From Nymphaea colorata (Eukaryota > Streptophyta > Magnoliopsida > Nymphaeales > Nymphaeaceae), in assembly GCF_008831285.2 (NCBI RefSeq), contig NC_045138.2:25825934-25889933 (forward strand): 64,000 bases of DNA, written 5' to 3'. Shown here in pieces: positions 22,737 to 36,300 of the stretch. Under the pieces are notes generated by a model that worked only from the letters and a program-made list of their open reading frames with translations, was not told where the DNA came from and searched no databases. The position numbers and the translations under genes are program-made. Numbering within the stretch: the stretch's first letter is position 1; each line of letters opens with the position of its first letter.

Positions 22737-25700
22737 AAAGTAAATGAGTCCGAAGAGCAAGCTGCTGCCAAATTTTTTGTAGAAAAGTACCTCGTTTTGT
22801 CCACCCAGATCTTAGTAATATGAATGCATTTACCATATCAACTGGTTTTTGTTATCCAAACAAAAGTCAAGTTTCTAGAAGAGGGAAGCTTTTTTTTTTC
22901 TTACCGTACCCAAACACATAAACCAGCTGGTTTGAAAAACTGGTTAATAACCTGATGCTCATTAAACCTGGTTTAGACTAAGCGTCATTCTTTAGGATGT
23001 TATATATCCAAATGCAACTTATGATTTTACATGAAAAAGCATAATGTGATTGTAGCTGTTATCCCTAATTCTTGCAATTAAAAGTTGGATATAATCATGT
23101 CATGCCTCTTGAATCAAGAATATATCGTCTTCCACATGTATTTTAGGAATACATGTTCTAAACACAATGTTGTTCATATTAACACTTAGGACTGTGAACT
23201 TTCTTTTATGCAACATTATATTTTATTCAAATACACATCCAAGTGGTCAAATTTGATAATATAATTCACGTTTCTTTGTAATTAGATTTGGATTTGCTAT
23301 ATAGCATAAACACCTGAATCTAAGTAATTGTCTAAATCTGGATATGCTTGATTTTTGAAGTTCTACATTCCAAATAGATATAACTTATTTGGATCCGTTT
23401 ACTTCCCAGCCTTCCTGTCCATCGAAGCCATTGTCTGAGACATGGGCAACGCCATGGCGACTTCTGGGAAGCGCCGTCATGGCTCCCCTCAATAAAAACA
23501 CCATGATATTGGATCTGGAAATTCACCTTATTGTTGGTTATGGATTCGATTATCTAAAACGTTAAGTGATCATTACCCACCTTTGGCTTTAAATAAGAAT
23601 GAAAGTTGGAGTCAGATCGGTTGATAAGATTCGAATATAGAACGTATGTAGTGTGTAAACTCATATCAGATCTAAATTTTACGATTGAGCTTCGTATTTA
23701 AATGAGATTTTGATCCAAATCTGAAGTAACGTATGTAGTGTGTAAACTCATATCTTGATGGTATTGAGGAGTGTTGAGTTAGCGACCGTGGATGGATCTT
23801 ATCCTCTCTTTGATCGGTTTTTAATATGGTAGAGCAATTTTCTTGAAGAAAGCATCTTCAAGAAAAAGGTGCCCGTTCGAACTCGTTTGAAAATTTGGGA
23901 ATATCCAAAGAGAATATTATGCAATTCCAAGCGAATCTTATGAAATCAAGTAAGAGCATTGGACATTTTCACAACACCATCTTCAGAAAATTCACGTGCA
24001 GTTGAGAATATATTGGAAATCCCACTTGAGGTTGCTTAATAATAAAGCGTTGGAAGAGGTCCAAAGCCTCTTAACAGCTACCAAATTATTCTCCTGCTGC
24101 TGCTGCTTCTGCTTCCTGCGACATCCATCTCAGAGAGCAGCCATTCCTGCTACTACTTGAGTTTTTGTTTGGAAGTAGAAATACTTTTCCAGGAGCTTTC
24201 AACTCTTGATGTAATCCATCGTGGTCTAAGTAAATGTGTTCGTCAATGAAATACCAACTTCTATACATGTACGTGTTAGATCATGGGCAACTACCAATCA
24301 TCATACTATTCTCAGTTCTAAATGTTATGTCTATCATTCTTTTTCTAGACTAGAGAAGAGAGATGAAAGGAGAGATAGATTAGAAGTCAGGGTACAGATA
24401 TGTAGAACCACAAAACCAGTTTAATAAACAATCCATGCATGAGATATAAATACTTGAGAAGGTCGGATTTTGAGTTGAAAATACAGTAGGAATGCCAGAA
24501 GAAGTAAAACAATTATAACCTTAATGAACAGACAAATTTTATGTTAAAACTATGTTATTTTTAGGAACCGTTTGATGTTAAGAATATTATGTGAGTGTTT
24601 CGTGAATCTATTTCAAAATTAAAGTAGATATATGAAACATGTGAACAAGGCAAATTCGTGAAACAGTGACGTTTTAAGTAGCAGCTCAAAAAAGAAGAGC
24701 AAATTTATGAAATAAAACTTCACCGAATACCACCTTTCATTAAGGAGAACCGATCTTTCCATAAGCTTTCACTGCCCAATATCACAATCGGCCTTAGCAA
24801 CCTAAGGTTTCATATTTTCACTTGAAAAATAATTTTAAAAAGTAATTAAAAAAAAATCAATGAAAAAGTGCCTTGTTTTTCCAAAGCCTCGGTTTGGGCC
24901 ATATGGTCGGCGCAATAGTATCGGACAACGCTGCTTTTCAACGAGGAATCTTGAGACTGAGAAAATGACAAGCTTTCATGGAAAACGAGCCAAACAAGGG
25001 ATTGAGTTCCTTCTGTTTGGCTTAGAGAAGAAGGCAACATTTGCAGATCCGTTAGACGACAAACCTGTGCAGAATTTTGGGTATTTTTGGGGTTCGCCGT
25101 CGACGTGATAGCCAACGACAATAACAATCATTTGAGTTGATTAATATTATTAGAAACTACCATTAAAAATGTACTTCTTTTTCTTTTCTGTGATTTAGTT
25201 TGATCTTTGACCCTCTCCGATTTGTAGTATAACGAAGAAAAATGAAGATTTATTCGACTTAAATCCTTTGATTTGATGAACCACAGTATGAATTCTGTCA
25301 CAGCAGCAAAAAGCATATGGTTAGATCAGATTCATTACTTTAAAATGAGAAGTAATCAAGCTCGCTCTAATTATTCTTATGGGATCTGTAATTTCTTTTA
25401 GCTCTTGCTCAGTTGCCAATCGGGAATCGGCACCTAGAGAGTTGAAACTTTGTTCATTTTCAATTTAAAATTCCGGGCCTTTAGTTCCAACTGCCGGCGA
25501 AATGGGAAGGGCCCGGTGGGCCTGATCAGATTCATAGTTTATAAGTTATTTTGGGATTTGATGAGCGCCAGACAGGGCCCAGTTTTTTCTTATACCCGAA
25601 TTCAAATTCGAAACATTGGTTTCAAATTTATATTTCCATATTTATTTGCTCCTTCATTCATTTAATATTTCATGTGTCTCTGTGTATTTCAGTACTGCTA

Positions 25701-25897
25701 GATTCATCCAAAAATCCACGCTAGAACCAACTTAAGCATCTCGGATTCCAATTTGATTTGATCTCATCCCAAGCAGAGTCGGGTCAGAGGAAACCGGGTC
25801 CCTTATACTGAACCATCTTCCATAAAGTTTAGCATCCAGCCTATAGTCGGATAAGAAGTCGGGCTCGGACCGAACTGCAGCCGGACCTGGCCTGGTG

Positions 25898-25899
<2 letters not shown>

Positions 25900-25935
<36 letters not shown>
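25900..25935. repeat. TA microsatellite
   Basis: Perfect TA run of about 35 bp. Confidence 0.95.
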
Positions 25936-25939
<4 letters not shown>

Positions 25940-26504
25940 TGTAATTAATTATATCAAAAATATATGTTTAAAATATAATAACATTATAAATAAGTTATTG
26001 ATCCTACTAGGACCAACACAATATGCTTAAATTTAAGGGTCGCACCTAAAGTCAAGTCAAGCCAAGTATCGGATACCGTTCAACAGATGGCCCCATGCCC
26101 ACCATTAATTTTAGATCCTTTTTAACAAACTTCTACCACCAACGTTCAAAATGCCAACCAACCCTGCTTTTTTATCTTTTTGTTTTTCCATTTATGATAT
26201 TTTTTTTTATTTTCGACCCAAAGAAAATAAAATAGGTAAATATCAACCAATTCAGTCGGGGAAAACTGAAATGTTTTCAAAAATGGGGTTCTGCTGTTTA
26301 CTCATTTTAAACACTTATATCGTACCACGGAAAGAAAAAAAAAGAGAAAAAAAATTAAGCATACAAATATATAATAAAAATAAGAAAGGAAAATAGAGGA
26401 TTTTAATCAGAACCCGATATTTCGCAAGGTTCACGTTATTTTCTTAGCGTTGTGTTACACATTTAGAATGACGGTGAGAAGATCGACAATACATTCTCGA
26501 AGTA

Positions 26505-26588
26505 TCAACGGTTACGGCTACTTGTTACCATGATCCGACGGTCCGGTGGCTCACCCAACGGAAAGAACATGAGGCACGCCCGCACGTG
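26505..26588. promoter_or_regulatory. Candidate promoter motifs: two AACGG words and a G-box
   Basis: CAACGGTTA near 26507 and CCCAACGGAAA near 26554 contain the AACGG core bound by three-repeat MYB proteins at mitosis-specific activator elements; neither is a full consensus match. CACGTG at 26583-26588 is a G-box. They lie 300-380 bp upstream of the ATG at 26887. The motifs are visible; the regulation is inferred. Confidence 0.35.
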
Positions 26589-26886
26589 ATCATAAGCCTT
26601 TGCAGGATTATCTTTCTGCCCGTTGGCGTTGGAAATTATCCAAAAATGCGGAAAATGGAAAAGTCAAAAGTCCACCAAACACCCGAAGCACAAGTTCGCC
26701 CAAACCCGAGATAGCTGCGTCTAGTTTCGTCATTTCCACAGGAAAAAGGCTTCTTAAAACCCCTGCTCGAGGTAGCCGTTACAGCGGAAGTCCACAATTG
26801 AAGCCAGAGGAAGAAGACGAGGAAGCTATTAAGCCAGACAGACGGAGAGAGAGACAGCAGTGTGGGAGAGAAGATCAGAACCAAGA

Positions 26887-27453
26887 ATGGAGATGGAAAC
26901 TCACAATCAGTACCTGAACCAGGAGGTCTCTCATTTTCAAAGTATCTTCTCCTCCCACTTCGACTCCGACCTCCCTCCTCTGCCTCTCGCTGATGCTCAA
27001 GCAGCGCCGGTCTTTGTCAGGGGAAGGCGCTACGCGCTCTATGCGGAGAAGAGGGAGGCCAGGATCAGGCAGCGGCTGGCCAGGGCCACCTACTCGCCGC
27101 TGCCGCCGCCGGCGAAGAAGAAGGTCTCGTTCGACCACGACGCCGGCCACGCACGCGTGCTCCAGAGGGTTGAGAACGAGCTGATGCGCTCCGTCCCCGA
27201 CTTCTCTTCGCTGCGCAAGGAGAATAAGAAGCCGGTGCCCGGGTCGCCGCTGACGTCGTTCCGTACGCCGCCCAAGTCTCCTGGGACGGGACTCCCGTCG
27301 AGGAACGCCTGTGGGATCCGAGCGAAGAAGGAGGTTGGGTTGGTGAGCAGGAGCTACGCTAGCATGAAGGAGCTGAAGGGGTTCTCCTCCCCTTCTCAGC
27401 AATCGCTTGGTGGTGGAAGAGCCAGGGGAGCGGGGCTTCGTGGTGGTTACTAG
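26887..27453 (+). CDS. Small basic protein (188 aa) of unknown function with a KVSF motif, intronless
   Basis: A single open frame from ATG to TAG. A second in-frame ATG follows two codons later. It is clearly GC-richer than its surroundings. The N-terminal 45 residues are acidic and hydrophobic (FQSIFSSHFDSDLPPLPLAD). Residues 46-67 form a basic segment (VRGRRYALYAEKREARIRQR). KKKVSFDHD at 77-85 contains KVSF, a match to the RVxF docking motif for protein phosphatase 1. Ser/Thr-Pro sites follow (SPLPPP, TPPKSP), and the tail is Gly/Arg-rich (GGGRARGAGLRGG). No membrane segment or signal peptide. I recall similar short plant proteins but cannot attach a tested function. The antisense open frames here are shadows of its high GC content. 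Confidence 0.8.
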   Translation: MEMETHNQYLNQEVSHFQSIFSSHFDSDLPPLPLADAQAAPVFVRGRRYALYAEKREARIRQRLARATYSPLPPPAKKKVSFDHDAGHARVLQRVENELMRSVPDFSSLRKENKKPVPGSPLTSFRTPPKSPGTGLPSRNACGIRAKKEVGLVSRSYASMKELKGFSSPSQQSLGGGRARGAGLRGGY

Positions 27454-29692
27454 GAGAAGATCGTGAAGCCTCCCCTGTTCTTCTCGTTTCAATCTTCTCC
27501 TCGGCTCTACTCGCTTTTTTTTTTCTCCCTTTTTCTGCCCTCGCGCTTGTTGAGGATTACATATTTTACATCCCTCCAGTAGTAGCTATAATATCTTGCT
27601 TAGTTCCAGCAAGTTTCTAGGTAGAGTTTGTAGACTTGGAACTTTCCTGTCTCTGTAAAGATGTGATTGATTTGAAATTCAGACCACTCTGTTCTACCGT
27701 GACCTGTTCTTCCTGCGTCGTGTTGGTTCAAATTTCAGAACCTCTGATTCGAAAAATTGTTGTGGTATCACAAATATGAGGGGAGACAATGCATGATGTT
27801 TATGCCCTTAATCTGAACTTTCTTAGTCTTGCTTTATCTGAAATGCAGGTTTATCTGTTATTTGGCTTGGTGTTCATATCGAAAAGACTAAGAATATCAA
27901 GAATTGCAAGACTCCTAATAAATTTCCATGCCCTCAATGTGATTTTCTGGGGGATGCCTGCTGTTTCAGATTAAATTTTGCAGTCCTTTAAGCGAGCCTG
28001 CCTCTGCGTGATTAACTGTTCCTGCGGAATCTTAAAGAGTGCTCAGATTATGTGTCTGGGAGGTGCTCAGATTATGTGCCTGAGAGGTCTGTTCTATTTG
28101 TCATTGGTGGATCAGATAGAAAAACTATGGTTCATATAAAAAAACTATTGCATGCCATGAATTAGAAGATGGTTGATGAATCTTGGCCGGCGTCGATCGG
28201 GATGTTTTGGGGTCTTCAGCTTCAAATTTGCCAATTTGATGGTGCATCCTCTCCCTACACCCACATTTCACGTGTGAACTGCAAAAAAGTAACATAGTCC
28301 AAATTTAGTAACTTGCACTTGCGAAAGGCATCTGGCCAATCTGAAGTCTTCACATGAATCCACAGGGTTCAGACAAAAACTGGTAAAGGTCCAACGGCTC
28401 CAATGCGACATCCATCTAGAGCCCATCAAAATCCAAGTCAGCCATGAACGATGGTTGTTTATGTTTCCTTCTGGACTCCTGCTCATTTGTTAGAGCCCTT
28501 AAACCCAGTCAGTTTCTCATGAGTCTGAAACTTGCAAGGAGAGTAAACCCAGGCATCTGAACAGTGGCGGAGCACTTGTGTAGGTGGCAGAACTTTGGGC
28601 ACTATATGTAAATTTAAAGTCATAACAATGTAAGGTTAACATATTATATGAAATTTTTTTATGAGCTCCGCTACTGCATCTGAGCCAAGTGGCTAACTGG
28701 GTACCAAGCTCAACCTACTTAGCTTGACGAACCTAGCTAGGTGAAGCCATGTAGTCAGAACCTAGTTCAGTTAAGTAAACCTATGTTATCAATATCGCTC
28801 TGTGCATTGGCAGCCACAAAATTTCTCATTTTTAGAAGAAAACTTAAAAAAAAAGATTAAAAAGTTGAAAAATAGACCGATAGGGCATGATAAGTAACAA
28901 TAGCTTTAGCAACCCAATATAGCGCCAATTCTGTTGTTTTTCACTAGACTGAGGTGGACAAATATTTGCCTTTCGATTCGGATCATAAGATCTGAAGTCC
29001 TTATTCAATCGGAGATTCCAAGTATCAGGTCTGAGGTTGCCGTGGATCTCAAATCGGGGATCCCAACTGATGCTTTTTAAATTATAAAAATGATTCCAAC
29101 CCCCAAGGCTTCACGACAGTGCGAGCCATAACCAAACCTTGAAAGTACCAACATGATCACCAAAAGCTTAAAAAGATTAGACAGATCTTTTCAAATTAAT
29201 GTGGCTAATCTCATTAATGACCATGCTTTGCTTAACCTTATGAGAACTAAGTTCTCAGGTTCAAGAGAAAGGCACCATTTTCTTACATGATTACAAACAT
29301 GGGAAAGTAATTTTCATGGCTGTAGAGAAGGAAGGGTTCAGGGTTCCAAAGATGAAAATCGGACGAGGAAAGGACACTAGCTGAGGAATGCAGGAAATAA
29401 TTCTGGTTCCCTGAGGAAACAATCCAAATGCATTTCTTTATTAGTTCTGCAAAGTGATTGGTAAGAAACAAAGATAAAACTAAGAAAGCATTCTCAAATT
29501 TAAAGAACCGAGAGGAAACGAGAATGAATCAAGACATATAACCTTGCATGGAGTGTTTTCATTTGAATTAGAGGCCAGAGAGAAGAGAAGGGAGAGAGAG
29601 AGAGAGAGAGGAGCATTCACATTGAGTCTCCTGGGTAAGCTCGAGATTTTTTAACGATATCAAATTACAGTAGCATTTCTAAACAGTCACTT
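27454..29692. other. 3' UTR and intergenic DNA with one MITE
   Basis: The first 200-300 bp are probably the 3' UTR of the KVSF gene. Beyond that only short chance ORFs, a hAT-type MITE at 28562-28676 and a short GA run at 29597-29610 are seen. The right end should hold the MIS12 3' UTR. Confidence 0.6.
28562..28676. mobile_element. hAT-type MITE (115 bp)
   Basis: The ends CAGTGGCGGAGC and GCTCCGCTACTG are inverted repeats with one mismatch. 8-bp target duplications with one mismatch flank it: CATCTGAA at 28554-28561 and CATCTGAG at 28677-28684. This is the smallest clear member of the local family. Confidence 0.85.
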
Positions 29693-32600
29693 TCACATGC
29701 TTTTTACAGCGTTTGCAAATTCGAGCAGATCCTCCAACTTGCCACAGATACCTGCAATCCGTCCACAACCAACATTGAACATTTGATGAAGCTCAACAAC
29801 AGGCCTAGGAGAGAAGCTGAAAATCATTACCGTTGGGAAGTGTTGAAGACTGGATTTCCATCGCATCCACCCCAGCATCTTCAGTTGCTTCATGCCTTGT
29901 AGGCCTGAGTTTCTCAAGCTTAGTACGTAGTTCAGCGGCAGTACTTAGCAATTCTGAAAATTGAACACATGTAAGCAAAGAACACCCAGTATTTATGTAT
30001 TTATGAATATCCAGTGAAAACCAATCCGAAAGCAATAGAACTACAATTGATGACGAAAAGCTCGTTCCCACATATACTACGAAAACTACTGTTCCATAAG
30101 ACATGTCCAAAAATAATTAAAGAAATCATAAAATGGGTACATATTTGCGGTCCTGAAACCAAAACAAACAAAGAAAAGCTAAAGATGACAGCTTAGATTC
30201 CTGCTGCAGAAAACTGCCATAATTTCTTATACACTCTGATAGTGGATAACAGGCTAAAGAGATCAATATTACTGTCCAGGAACATCATATCTTCAGAAGG
30301 ACACCTACAGGCTGACGATCAATTCTTGGGACAAGAAACACAGACATTTTAAGCACCTCATCAGAAATACAGAGAAGAAGAGTATCTTTTATTTCAACCA
30401 TCCATATGTATGTTCAAGCATCAAGACAGACATTTGCAATCAGGCAACTAGTTGTTAGTCCAGAATATTTGAAAAATGTTTATAGATCATGTTCTTACTT
30501 GTAATCAAGAGATTCAATATAACGCAGTATCTCCAAGTCATACATACCAATCAGCTGTCAATTTTTCCTCTTCAAGGCGTGAACAGATAATGGATGTATA
30601 AAACAAGTCTCCAAATACTTTTCACCGAGTTATATTGCTATAACTGGAACTTTGACCTTACATATTGTTTCAAAGAGGCTAGTACACATCTTCATCGCAA
30701 TAAAGATGAAACCTTTGTTTAAGCAGTAGTTCCATCATACTCTATGGCCATTTCTCTCCTGCTTGCTAAAGTTACTTCTCACCGTTAAATATTGTAAAGA
30801 ATTTGTGCTTCAGTTGCTTAAAATATTCAAGTAATATCTCTAACTTTTCACAAGCAGGATTTCCCAAAAAACAAAAGCACAAATAGGTACAGTGAATACG
30901 GAAAAAAAAGGTCCAACAGTTGTAGATAGAAAACATGTAGACGTTAATAAAGAACTGGAAATTCCACCCTGGAACATCTTATCAACAGCATTCTCCTCCA
31001 ATTCCTCTGCTGCCTCAGTTACAGCTCCAAGATAAGATCTACTTAAGCTGGACTGCTTCTCCAAAGCAGAAATCTCCTTACGCATCTCACCTGCTTCTCT
31101 TTCTGCCTGTAGCATAGAAGTGCAATGTAACAAATACGGGAAAAGCAAAAATAAAAAAGCACATAACAAGAGAACTTACAAGAACAAGTTTCTCTCTCAA
31201 AGAATCTAACTCAGCATCAAGATCTTTGTTCCTGCATGGTTCACCTTGATGGAAGTCTGTATCATCAGAAACATCCTACAAGAGGGAAAGTCTTAAGAAA
31301 TCCAAAAGGTCGCATCATGTAGATGGATGGAAAGGTGCTAAAATCAAGCTATCCCAATTGTATAACTACAGAAAAGATAAAGCCCACAGTCCCATACACA
31401 GTCATAAACGTTATTCTTCGAAGTTTATGAAAATTTTGTTCGCTAAAAGGTCTTGGCAATTCAAAATTTTAAAAGTATATAAATAATAAGTAAAATTTTA
31501 TAAAGTTATGAGGTTTTACTAATTTTGTAAAATATATGGTATGCCTCTTATGCAAACACTCAAGTTAGCTCAGCACCATCATACAGATATACCAGTTTAT
31601 AGACAGGTAAGATGAGCATTTCCTAGTAGCCATATACAAGCGTGTGGTTACTCTATAAATTAGTCATTTCATCCTCCTTGAGTTTATAAAAAGGAAGAAA
31701 TAAATTACTGAATTAGTGAAATCAAGGAAGATCATCACTAGTATAGTAGCTAATTCTACTTCGCTTAATTATTTCTCTGGTCAACTCTAGCTATTCCCCT
31801 TACCCATTTCAAGTCCACCAAAACAAAAAAGATACTTTTGCAAGCTAACGTGAACAGATTTTTGTGTAAGATCTACCCTTTCTATCATTCTTTTACAGAC
31901 ATCAAAGCCGTCCACCCAATGATTATTTTTTAACCCTTTTTAGCCCACAGAACTTTATAACACATTTAAAATCAAAGAAACTTCTGGGGCTTCTGATAGA
32001 TCTCAGGTAATAAAAAAAATATCCAAAATTCGTTTAGTAGACCAAACATCTATATCACTAGGTGAGAAATATATCAATTCAAAATGGAAAACTTTCACTA
32101 AAAGCCTAAAACTATAAATTGTTCGTATTGATGCAATGGCTTGTTTAAGGGTGAAAAACATCAAATATAAATGGAAAAACAGTTTGTGCCTGTGGTATAT
32201 ATCACGTACCCTTTTGGGCAATGAGAATCCTTCTGGCACTGAAAAACAGTGGGTGAGACAATACTTTTCCCATATACTCAAGTGCCTGTTCAAAGTGGAT
32301 TGAATGAAACGCTTAACTGCTGAAACTCCCTGCAAGATAAGAGCCATCAAATCTAATCAAAAGAAAACAACTTTACCACATTAACATGACAAATTACCAT
32401 AATTTGAATCAAAATGTCAAACATTAGCATGAAATGTGATTCAAATAAAAGCACATGCAAGCATTAGATGGGTTATAGTTCAGATGAAATTGCAGTTGAA
32501 CTAGCAGAATATCAAACCAACAGAGAAAATGTACGCATATAAATCAAAAAACATAAAAATATGTTGCATGAAGCCCCATCATCCGGTAGCTATGAGATAT

Positions 32601-33365
32601 AAAATGTTGGACAGTACGTGCACACAAAAAATGCACTGAGTGATTATCTTACCATGACATTTAACTTTATGCAAGTTTCAACGGTGCAAGAATGGATAAA
32701 CCCAAGCAGTTCTTTTAGACAATCCCCAACGATTACAAAATTTGTGCTAGTGAGGAAAACTGTGCTGCTCCAAGAGCATGATGAGCAAATGGGAACAGTT
32801 CAAGCTCTCAAGAATCACATGCAAGGTATAAAATGGTAAAATTGAATACTCTGACTATGTCAGAACGCCTTGCGGTTCACCTTGCGGTTCACCAAATAGT
32901 ATGACTTCCTCCGTTCCAACTAGCCTTATATTAGCATTAACGTTCTTTTTACATATTTATATGCCACTCAGATTGCGATCAGAAACACGCGTTGGCACCC
33001 AGATTGCAATCAGAAGAACACGCATTGGTAATCACAAAAATTGGTTTTATCGCTTAATCAACAGCATATCCTACAGGTTAGAATACGTACCTTGCTTAAC
33101 TCAGCCAATTTACTCTCATCACTGACGCCCAAAATGCGAGCTGCTTCACTGCAGAATCCACCATCAAAAGCAAGAACCAGAGAAAGAGATGTGACATCCT
33201 GAAACTGATTTTTATCAAAAAACTGAAAAATGTTGAGCCCCACCTCTCGTAGAATTTGAACCCGCCATCAACAATGTCATCAACTGAATTGAGAACCTCG
33301 TTAACAAAAAGCTGCGGATTTACATTGAGAGAATCGAAAACGGCCTCGCTCTTGGTTCCCTCCAT
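29693..33365 (-). CDS. MIS12: Kinetochore protein MIS12 (MIND/MIS12 complex subunit)
   Basis: Seven exons on the minus strand: 33365-33244, 33148-33091, 32329-32210, 31275-31180, 31106-30968, 29953-29831 and 29751-29693. They total 717 nt, giving 238 aa, the length I recall for Arabidopsis MIS12. The start MEGTKSEAVFDSLNVNPQLF and the central WEKYCLTHCFSVPEGFSLPK are strongly diagnostic of the plant family. The second half is a predicted coiled coil (ELDSLREKL, EREAGEMRKEISALEKQ). MIS12 assembles with NNF1, DSN1 and NSL1 on the inner kinetochore and recruits NDC80 and KNL1 to link centromeres to microtubules. A CT microsatellite (about 33850-33881 on the plus strand as GA) lies in the upstream region. 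Confidence 0.95.
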
Positions 33366-36300
33366 AGCCACTAAACCTTGCATTTCCCGCTAAACTATTC
33401 GAATCAAGAAGAAAAGATGGAGAAAGAGAAAGACAAGCAGAGTCAACAAACCTCAACAAGCATATCCAGCGCAAGACATATAAAAGAGAAAAATCCACGT
33501 AATTCCTCAAAATCCTAAATCCCAATATGCGGAAATCAGAAAGAAATCAAACGACCAGACGGCACAAAATCTCCAAAAAGGTGAAGCAGAGAGTTCCAAA
33601 ATCGAACTGAACAACGGATCTCTCCAGAGACCATGAAGAGATGTGGACGACTGGTGGAGAAGAAGAGGGGAATTCATTCTTTCTCGAACAGAGGAGACGG
33701 TTAAAGAACGGGAGTATTTTCCCTTCATCTACCGACCTCATCGAATTCCTGGGCAAATCCAATTTCCGTGATCTACACATCAGAGTACCCAGAGACGCAC
33801 CTCTTGCTTCGCTACCCAGAGAAGCAGCAGCCAGCAGCAGCACACATAGAGAGAGAGGGAGAGAGAGAGAGAGAGAGAGAAAGAGGAGCCGGGGGAGGAA
33901 AGCTGGAAGGCGGGAAAAATGGAACGTTTCGGCTGTGAACGGTTCGGATTTGTGCCAAGTTTCCAACCCGGAACGAACCTCATTTTCCAGGTTAAAACGA
34001 AAATGTTACCGGATATTGCCTGTTCGACCCGAACCCGACCTGTGACGTACACTGGGCCAGGTTTGGATCATGGGTTTCTTTGTAGGTTGGAATTGTGGAA
34101 CTCTAGAACTAAAATTTTCATTTTGATGAAATGAGAATTACATTCTCAAACAAACAAAAATTAATTCCAGAATTATAGGTTCATTCTTGAATCAAAGTTT
34201 TAAACTATGTTTCTACCATAAGGGGTGGAAGTGTAATTCTAGAATTTTAGAAGTTTTTGTATCTCTTCTTAGAACACATGTCATAATGGTTTTAATTCAT
34301 CAATTTAAAAATTTCAATTCATGTTGATCAAACACATCATCTTCAATTCTGAAATCAAGATTCTGGACTGTTATTAAACACAAAGACAAACTAGAGCTAT
34401 AATTTTTATTCCAAATTCAATTTGAGATGAAATTTTGATTCGAAAATTTTAATTTTAAAATCAAAATCCAAGACCATCAAACACCCATTAAAATATTGCT
34501 TAGGTTTTTCAACTTCCTCCCTGCTCCTGCGATAAGTTCGGGTTTTTGTCGATAACCCGAACCTGAGTTTCAGTTGCGGGATCTTAGATGCTGACCTTAA
34601 TGCAATTTCATTTTGCATGTTGTCCTGTCAACTTATAGTCCATGATATGTACTTTTTTGTTGTTAATTGTTAGTATATTGTATAGCTTTGACATATTCTA
34701 AATGTTCTGATCTTTTAATTCATGAAGGCAGCCTATGACTTCTAGTCATTGATATGTCTAGCTTCAAAGGGACTTCGCTGCATTTCTGTTGTTAATGATC
34801 TTCTCCAATACTTTTCTGTTCATTCTGTCTTCCATAGTTTCCTTCTTCTGTCAGTGGCTGCTTTTTGGGTCGTCGTACTGGGTTGCTTATTTCTGAGACG
34901 GTGAGAGGGACAGTAAGATGCAGTTCCTCAGTTCAGAGGAAATGGGCAGGTGGAAAGTTACTCGGGAACAGCAATTTGTGGAAGACATTCTTTTTTACTA
35001 GGATCCAGCCAGCTCTAAATCCCTCAAAATAGCCGTCGGCGAACTTCTAAAAAGGGTCCATCTCTGATTCTGAGATATATTAGCATTCTGCTGGTTCCAA
35101 GTGCTTCTGGAGTTCAAGCTGGAGGCTGTCCATCAATTGGAGAGTCCCTTACCACTTCTCTACTCTTGGATTTTAGCATCCATATTGATGATAACAATGA
35201 TTATACTGGGCATTCTAGGTAATACATGTGGAAACTCTGTACATGAATTATTATGACAGGTACAGTTGGATTTTAGTGTTTGTGGTGGTCATGAGGGTAC
35301 AGTAGGTAGGTACTTGGTCTTCATTTTATAAAATGACCCGTGTGCATGCCATGTTCCAGAGTTCTTCTATGCCTACGCAAGATTGCCATACTGTTGTTTG
35401 GTGCTGACATTGTCAGTGGTATTATTGACTTCCAGTCTTCCCCTTGGCGGTCTCTAACATATTTTGAGGTACATGGAAGGCAAAAGAAAAAAAATGCCTG
35501 CCACTGATATGATCTCAAATAAGGAACCAAACTACTTCTTGACACAGAATTGTGTCATGATTTCCTGGCCCACATCATACTCTTACCTTCCTTTTATAAT
35601 TCTTGTTATAAGGCTAACATGTGTTGGACAATGCTTCTCTGCTAGATGTTGTATTCTAATAGAGTTGCCCGTTACCTCAAATTGCTTCCAGCCATGGTAA
35701 TGGATCACTTCCAGTCTTCCCCTTGGCGGTCTCTAACATATTTTGAGGTACATGGAAGGCAAAAGAAAAAAAATGCCTGCCACTGATATGATCTCAAATA
35801 AGGAACCAAACTACTTCTTGACACAGAATTGTGTCATGATTTCCTGGCCCACATCATACTCTTACCTTCCTTTTATAATTCTTGTTATAAGGCTAACATG
35901 TGTTGGACAATGCTTCTCTGCTAGATGTTGTATTCTAATAGAGTTGCCCGTTACCTCAAATTGCTTCCAGCCATGGTAATGGATCACAGGAAAGCCAAGT
36001 AATAATTACTTGAACTGTAACATAAAAAAAATAATGGTGTTTTAATGAGATCTAGTATTTGCTATCCTCCAGTTTATATTCTTCATTTTTATTCGTTGCT
36101 TATCCTTTCCCAATTGCTTTTAGTGTGTTCGTAGTGCATACTAGCAACACCAACCATACAAAAGCATATTTTTCATGAATATTTGCAACTATCTGCAGAT
36201 ATGCTATGAGTTGTTCAGCAAATGATTTGAAGAGAGTCCAACTCAGTTGAAGACACGGGTCTTGGTTCAATACAATTCAAGATATAGGTCTTTATATTGA

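Noticed and set aside
26636-27492. Long antisense ORFs opposite the KVSF gene
   Set aside because: They arise from high GC content opposite a real gene, and their composition is low-complexity Arg/Leu with no recognisable motif.
35464-35979. Two identical 78-codon ORFs
   Set aside because: They are a by-product of the 279-bp DNA duplication, with no family resemblance or gene context.
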